Source of the DNA: Verrucomicrobiales bacterium
GTDB taxonomy: Bacteria; Verrucomicrobiota; Verrucomicrobiia; Limisphaerales; Palsa-1400
Reading direction: 5' to 3'
Assembly (NCBI GenBank): GCA_003140095.1
Contig: PLIU01000357.1
Span: 1 to 52,031, forward strand
Length of the DNA: 52,031 bases
Part shown: positions 49,670 to 52,031 of the stretch, one piece after another
How positions within the stretch are numbered: the first letter of the stretch is position 1
Layout: each line of letters begins with the position of its first letter
The notes under the pieces: model-generated
What the model was told of the DNA's origin: nothing
Databases searched by the model: none
What the model saw: only the letters and a program-made list of their open reading frames with translations
Made by a program: the position numbers and the translations under genes

Positions 49670-50389
49670 ATGCAGAGGCGCAATTGGAAGCGGGTTGCAG
49701 TAATTTGTGTTGTGGGGTGTCGTGCCCTTGCCCAAGGCACGTTCCAAAATCTCGATTTCGAATCCGCCAGCCTGACTCCTGGAAGCATCGGCTCCGTTCC
49801 AATTGCAACCGCTCTGCCGGGATGGAACGGGTATGTGGGTACAACTCCAGTGTCGAGTGTTTGGCAAAATGATTTTTCGCTGGGCGCCGCAAGTATAGAC
49901 ATAGTCGGCCCGGCTCCGGCTTGGGGCGTCATAGAAGGCTCATATTCGGTTGATCTTCAAGCGGGTGGTGTTCCGTTTAGCCCGGAACCATCGTTTGAGA
50001 CTGCATCCATCTCGCAAACCGGCTTGGTGCCAGCGGATGCGAGCTCCTTGGAATTCAAGGCCGTGGTCTCTGGCCCACCCACTGTAAGTCTGGGTGGAGA
50101 CAACTTGACTCTGGTCCCATTGGGTTCTGGCCTAGCAGCTTGGGGTTCAGGATATAACTATACGCTTTATGGAGTAAATGTAGCCCCATTTGCCGGACAG
50201 GTTGAGACGTTGACAATTGCGGAGCTCTATGGCGGCAATAATTTTCTTGATTCATTCGAATTTTCGCCCGCCACGGTTCCGGAACCGAGTGTTTCGGCTC
50301 TAATCCTCGTGGGAGGGATGATATGGGGTCTCCTGGCTTGGCGGAAACGTAGTAATGCTTCCCCGTCATTTTTCAATCCGCCAAAATGA
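49670..50389 (+). CDS. PEP-CTERM sorted extracellular protein
   Basis: 239 residues. Signal peptide at the N-terminus (WKRVAVICVVGCRALA), a beta-sandwich passenger starting QGTFQNLDFESASLTPGSIG (carbohydrate-binding-like), and a C-terminal PEP-CTERM anchor: VPEPSVSALILVGGMIWG, then a basic cluster (LAWRKRSN). Such proteins are cut by exosortase after VPEP and released or attached outside. No exosortase gene is in the window. 18 bases after the giant transglutaminase gene, possibly co-transcribed. Confidence 0.85.
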   Translation: MQRRNWKRVAVICVVGCRALAQGTFQNLDFESASLTPGSIGSVPIATALPGWNGYVGTTPVSSVWQNDFSLGAASIDIVGPAPAWGVIEGSYSVDLQAGGVPFSPEPSFETASISQTGLVPADASSLEFKAVVSGPPTVSLGGDNLTLVPLGSGLAAWGSGYNYTLYGVNVAPFAGQVETLTIAELYGGNNFLDSFEFSPATVPEPSVSALILVGGMIWGLLAWRKRSNASPSFFNPPK

Positions 50390-50850
50390 CAGGACTGAAG
50401 CGCCTTTGGAACACAGGAGAATTTGCGCAAAAGTGAAATAACGTCAATGAAATCAATGGTTGCATGCGTGTGGCAAGTGATGAGGCGTGACGGCCTGACA
50501 TCGCCAAAAGTGGATTTCTAAGTTCTGTGCGTCCTGGCGTTTTGGCGCTTGGGCAAGGGCGAAATTGGCTTGATGTTCCCGTTTTCAGTTCGGCCGCGCT
50601 GGCTGCGGATGACGGATGCGGTCGGAGATGGAATAACATAAGAGCGGTGCGCTTTCGCCGAGGCTTCCGCCATCGCCAAGGCTACTGCGGACGGGTCTGC
50701 GGACGAGTCGGCGGACAGGCCAGCTTTGCGGGGTGGGACGCCGAACCCAGCTTGCGTGCCTTATGATTGTGTGGGATTGTAAAAGGCGTGAGAGTTGATG
50801 TTCTTTGACAACTTGGAAACGATGGCTACCCGAAGGATTGTGACCGGGGC
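50390..50850. other. Intergenic, no gene supported
   Basis: Between the PEP-CTERM gene and the phased repeats. Short open frames have no family resemblance and no clear terminator was seen; the stretch has a plain, GC-moderate composition. Confidence 0.4.
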
Positions 50851-51190
50851 AATCAAACCGAATCAAACCAGATCAAGCCTGTGGGGCGGGGCAAGACAAG
50901 GCTGAAGGCTGAGGGCTGAAGCAGCAGTTGCACGAGAGCGAAATGGGGTTCGGCGGGGTCAAACGCGGTCAAACCGGATCAACCGCGAATGGACGCGAAT
51001 AGACGCCAATGATTCAGGCGACAGCCCGGTCAAACCCGGTCAAACCGGATCAAACCGAATCACTGATTGCTGGGCTGTCCCTCCGCCTCCTTACGTCGGC
51101 GGCTACGCGGAAGGGGGCGTGGTCGAATACTGGCTTGCCGGTGGCAAAAGAGGGGGGCGAAAAACAGGCTGGTCAAGCCCAGTCAAACCC
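50851..51190 (+). repeat. 10-bp-phased direct repeats of RRTCAAACCG
   Basis: Units lie exactly 10 bases apart in four blocks: 50851-50880 (AATCAAACCG, AATCAAACCA, GATCAAGCCT), 50957-50986, 51028-51067 and 51171-51190, for about 11-12 units. Between blocks two and three a different 10-bp series, rich in GACGCGAAT, keeps the same spacing (50981-51010). The array ends about 150 bases before msrA. One helical turn per unit means that all units face the same side of the DNA. Confidence 0.65.
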
Positions 51191-51337
51191 CGACTTCAAG
51201 CCGGCAGGCGTTGCCGTTATCGTGTGGCTGCCGACTGGAAGTCTGCGCTACAAGAACCGAGATGCGCCCGCGTTGACCGTTTTTGGCAGTATGGGATTGA
51301 AAATCGAGCGGCGTTGTGCCATTCTGCGGCAGTGCGT
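51191..51337. other. msrA upstream region
   Basis: No gene. Contains phrases that look like dispersed intergenic repeats of this lineage (TGCCGACTGGAAGTCTGCGC; GTGCCATTCTGCGGCAGTGC), but I cannot confirm copies within the window. No clear promoter. Confidence 0.3.
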
Positions 51338-52003
51338 ATGAAGAACTTTCGTTTCCACGTCGCCGGTGGTGTGGCGGCCCCGTTGCTCCGGATGGCCGGC
51401 CTGCTGCTGTGGTGCTTTTATCTTATGCCCGTTATGAAGGCTCAACCTGGCCTGACCAATGCCCCGGCCAAACTCCAAGTCGCCACTTTCGGCGGCGGCT
51501 GCTTCTGGTGCGCCGAGGCGGTTTTCCAACGCATCCCCGGCGTCAAATCGGTCGTCTCGGGTTTCGCCGGCGGCACGGCGGTCGATCCCACTTACGCGGA
51601 GGTTTGCACCGGCCAGACCGGCCATGCCGAAGTCATCCAGCTTCAATTTGACCCGTCGATCATCACCTACGAAAAACTCCTGGAGATTTTTTGGGAAGCG
51701 CACGACCCGACGACGCTTAACCGGCAAGGACCTGACTCCGGCACGCAATATCGTTCCATTATTCTTTACGGCGACGAGGCGCAGAAGGGGGCGGCGGAAA
51801 AATCCAAGGCCGAGGCCGCCGGGCATTTCCGATCACCCATCGTGACGCAAATCGCGCCGTTGACGAAGTTTTATCCGGCGGAGGCGTATCACCAGGATTA
51901 TTACAATCTGCATGCCAATCAAACCTACTGCCAATTTGTTATCGGGCCGAAATTGCACAAACTGATTGACAAGGGGGTAATTCCGCAGGAGAAGGAGAAA
52001 TAG
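51338..52003 (+). CDS. msrA: Peptide-methionine (S)-S-oxide reductase, exported form
   Basis: MsrA repairs Met-S-sulfoxide. 221 residues from ATG 51338. An N-terminal hydrophobic segment (PLLRMAGLLLWCFYLMPV) predicts export or membrane anchoring, so it probably repairs periplasmic or membrane proteins. The catalytic motif GGGCFWCAEAVFQ is intact, as are SGFAGGTAVDPTYAEVCTGQ, FWEAHDPTTLNRQGPDSGTQ, EAYHQDYY. A resolving Cys near the end (ANQTYCQF) is present. Downstream ends at the window edge. Confidence 0.9.
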   Translation: MKNFRFHVAGGVAAPLLRMAGLLLWCFYLMPVMKAQPGLTNAPAKLQVATFGGGCFWCAEAVFQRIPGVKSVVSGFAGGTAVDPTYAEVCTGQTGHAEVIQLQFDPSIITYEKLLEIFWEAHDPTTLNRQGPDSGTQYRSIILYGDEAQKGAAEKSKAEAAGHFRSPIVTQIAPLTKFYPAEAYHQDYYNLHANQTYCQFVIGPKLHKLIDKGVIPQEKEK

Positions 52004-52031
52004 CCTTTCCCAATGCGGCGACAATACCCGT

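Noticed and set aside
50851-51190. CRISPR array
   Set aside because: Units are 10 bp apart and contiguous, without 30-bp spacers, and no cas gene is present.

Overview
The window looks like part of a chromosome from a Verrucomicrobiota bacterium, most likely the Limisphaerales/Pedosphaera-type lineage (old subdivision 3). Pointers are a cytochrome-type DUF1592 gene joined to a DUF1552 gene, secreted proteins ending in a short domain that closes with FFRL/FFRF, a PEP-CTERM protein, a HEAT-repeat remnant, an ECF sigma factor carrying its own transmembrane and coiled-coil extension, Gram-negative outer-membrane genes (bamD, lptE), and GC-rich genes with scattered intergenic repeats. No rRNA, tRNA, CRISPR array, prophage or transposase gene was seen.

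Layout. 1-335: edge of a toxin-antitoxin (TA) locus whose PIN toxin has an internal deletion. 491-2734: secreted apiosidase-like glycosidase. 2853-5428 (minus): accB-accC-thiE operon. 5666-8483 (minus): O-antigen-ligase-like membrane protein, DNA polymerase III delta' and a DUF6941-like protein. 8547-12018: accessory stretch with small membrane/secreted hypotheticals, an 85-bp duplicated segment, DUF433/DUF5615 with a frameshifted toxin, an XRE remnant, a dispersed repeat and a ParD-like gene lacking an ATG. 12019-21543: metabolic and housekeeping genes (xylA, an S4 protein, a divergent 6-phosphogluconate dehydrogenase paralogue, an Nramp transporter, a secretin-like protein, a sodium symporter, a dead parDE pair, ruvC, pgpA-pgsA). 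21625-26091: overlapping operon of cytochrome-type DUF1592, Tat-secreted DUF1552 and an esterase. 26617-27037: two adjacent short inverted-repeat elements. 27038-36768: large conserved hypothetical, mdh, vapBC, manA, accA, CreD-like membrane protein, bamD-lptE. 36769-37956: gene-poor region with remnants and hairpins. 37966-45703: nth, a broken secreted gene, DUF433/DUF5615, a partial comM duplicate split by a 2.4-kb cassette (membrane-tethered ECF sigma factor plus a coupled coiled-coil membrane protein), intact comM and an MNT/HEPN pair. 45809-52003: giant tandem DUF3857/transglutaminase protein, PEP-CTERM protein, a 10-bp-phased repeat array and secreted MsrA.

How genes fit together. accA, accB and accC supply three of the four acetyl-CoA carboxylase subunits (accD is not here). 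pgsA and pgpA catalyse consecutive steps to phosphatidylglycerol. bamD and lptE build the outer membrane. The DUF1592-DUF1552-esterase operon and the apiosidase-like protein fit polysaccharide use. Ten TA-related loci are present and only two look fully intact, so the window is a graveyard of addiction modules. The best candidate for an undescribed system is the sigma-factor cassette at 40639-42809: the two proteins overlap translationally, both are predicted membrane-anchored, and they share an ungapped 32-residue coiled-coil block.
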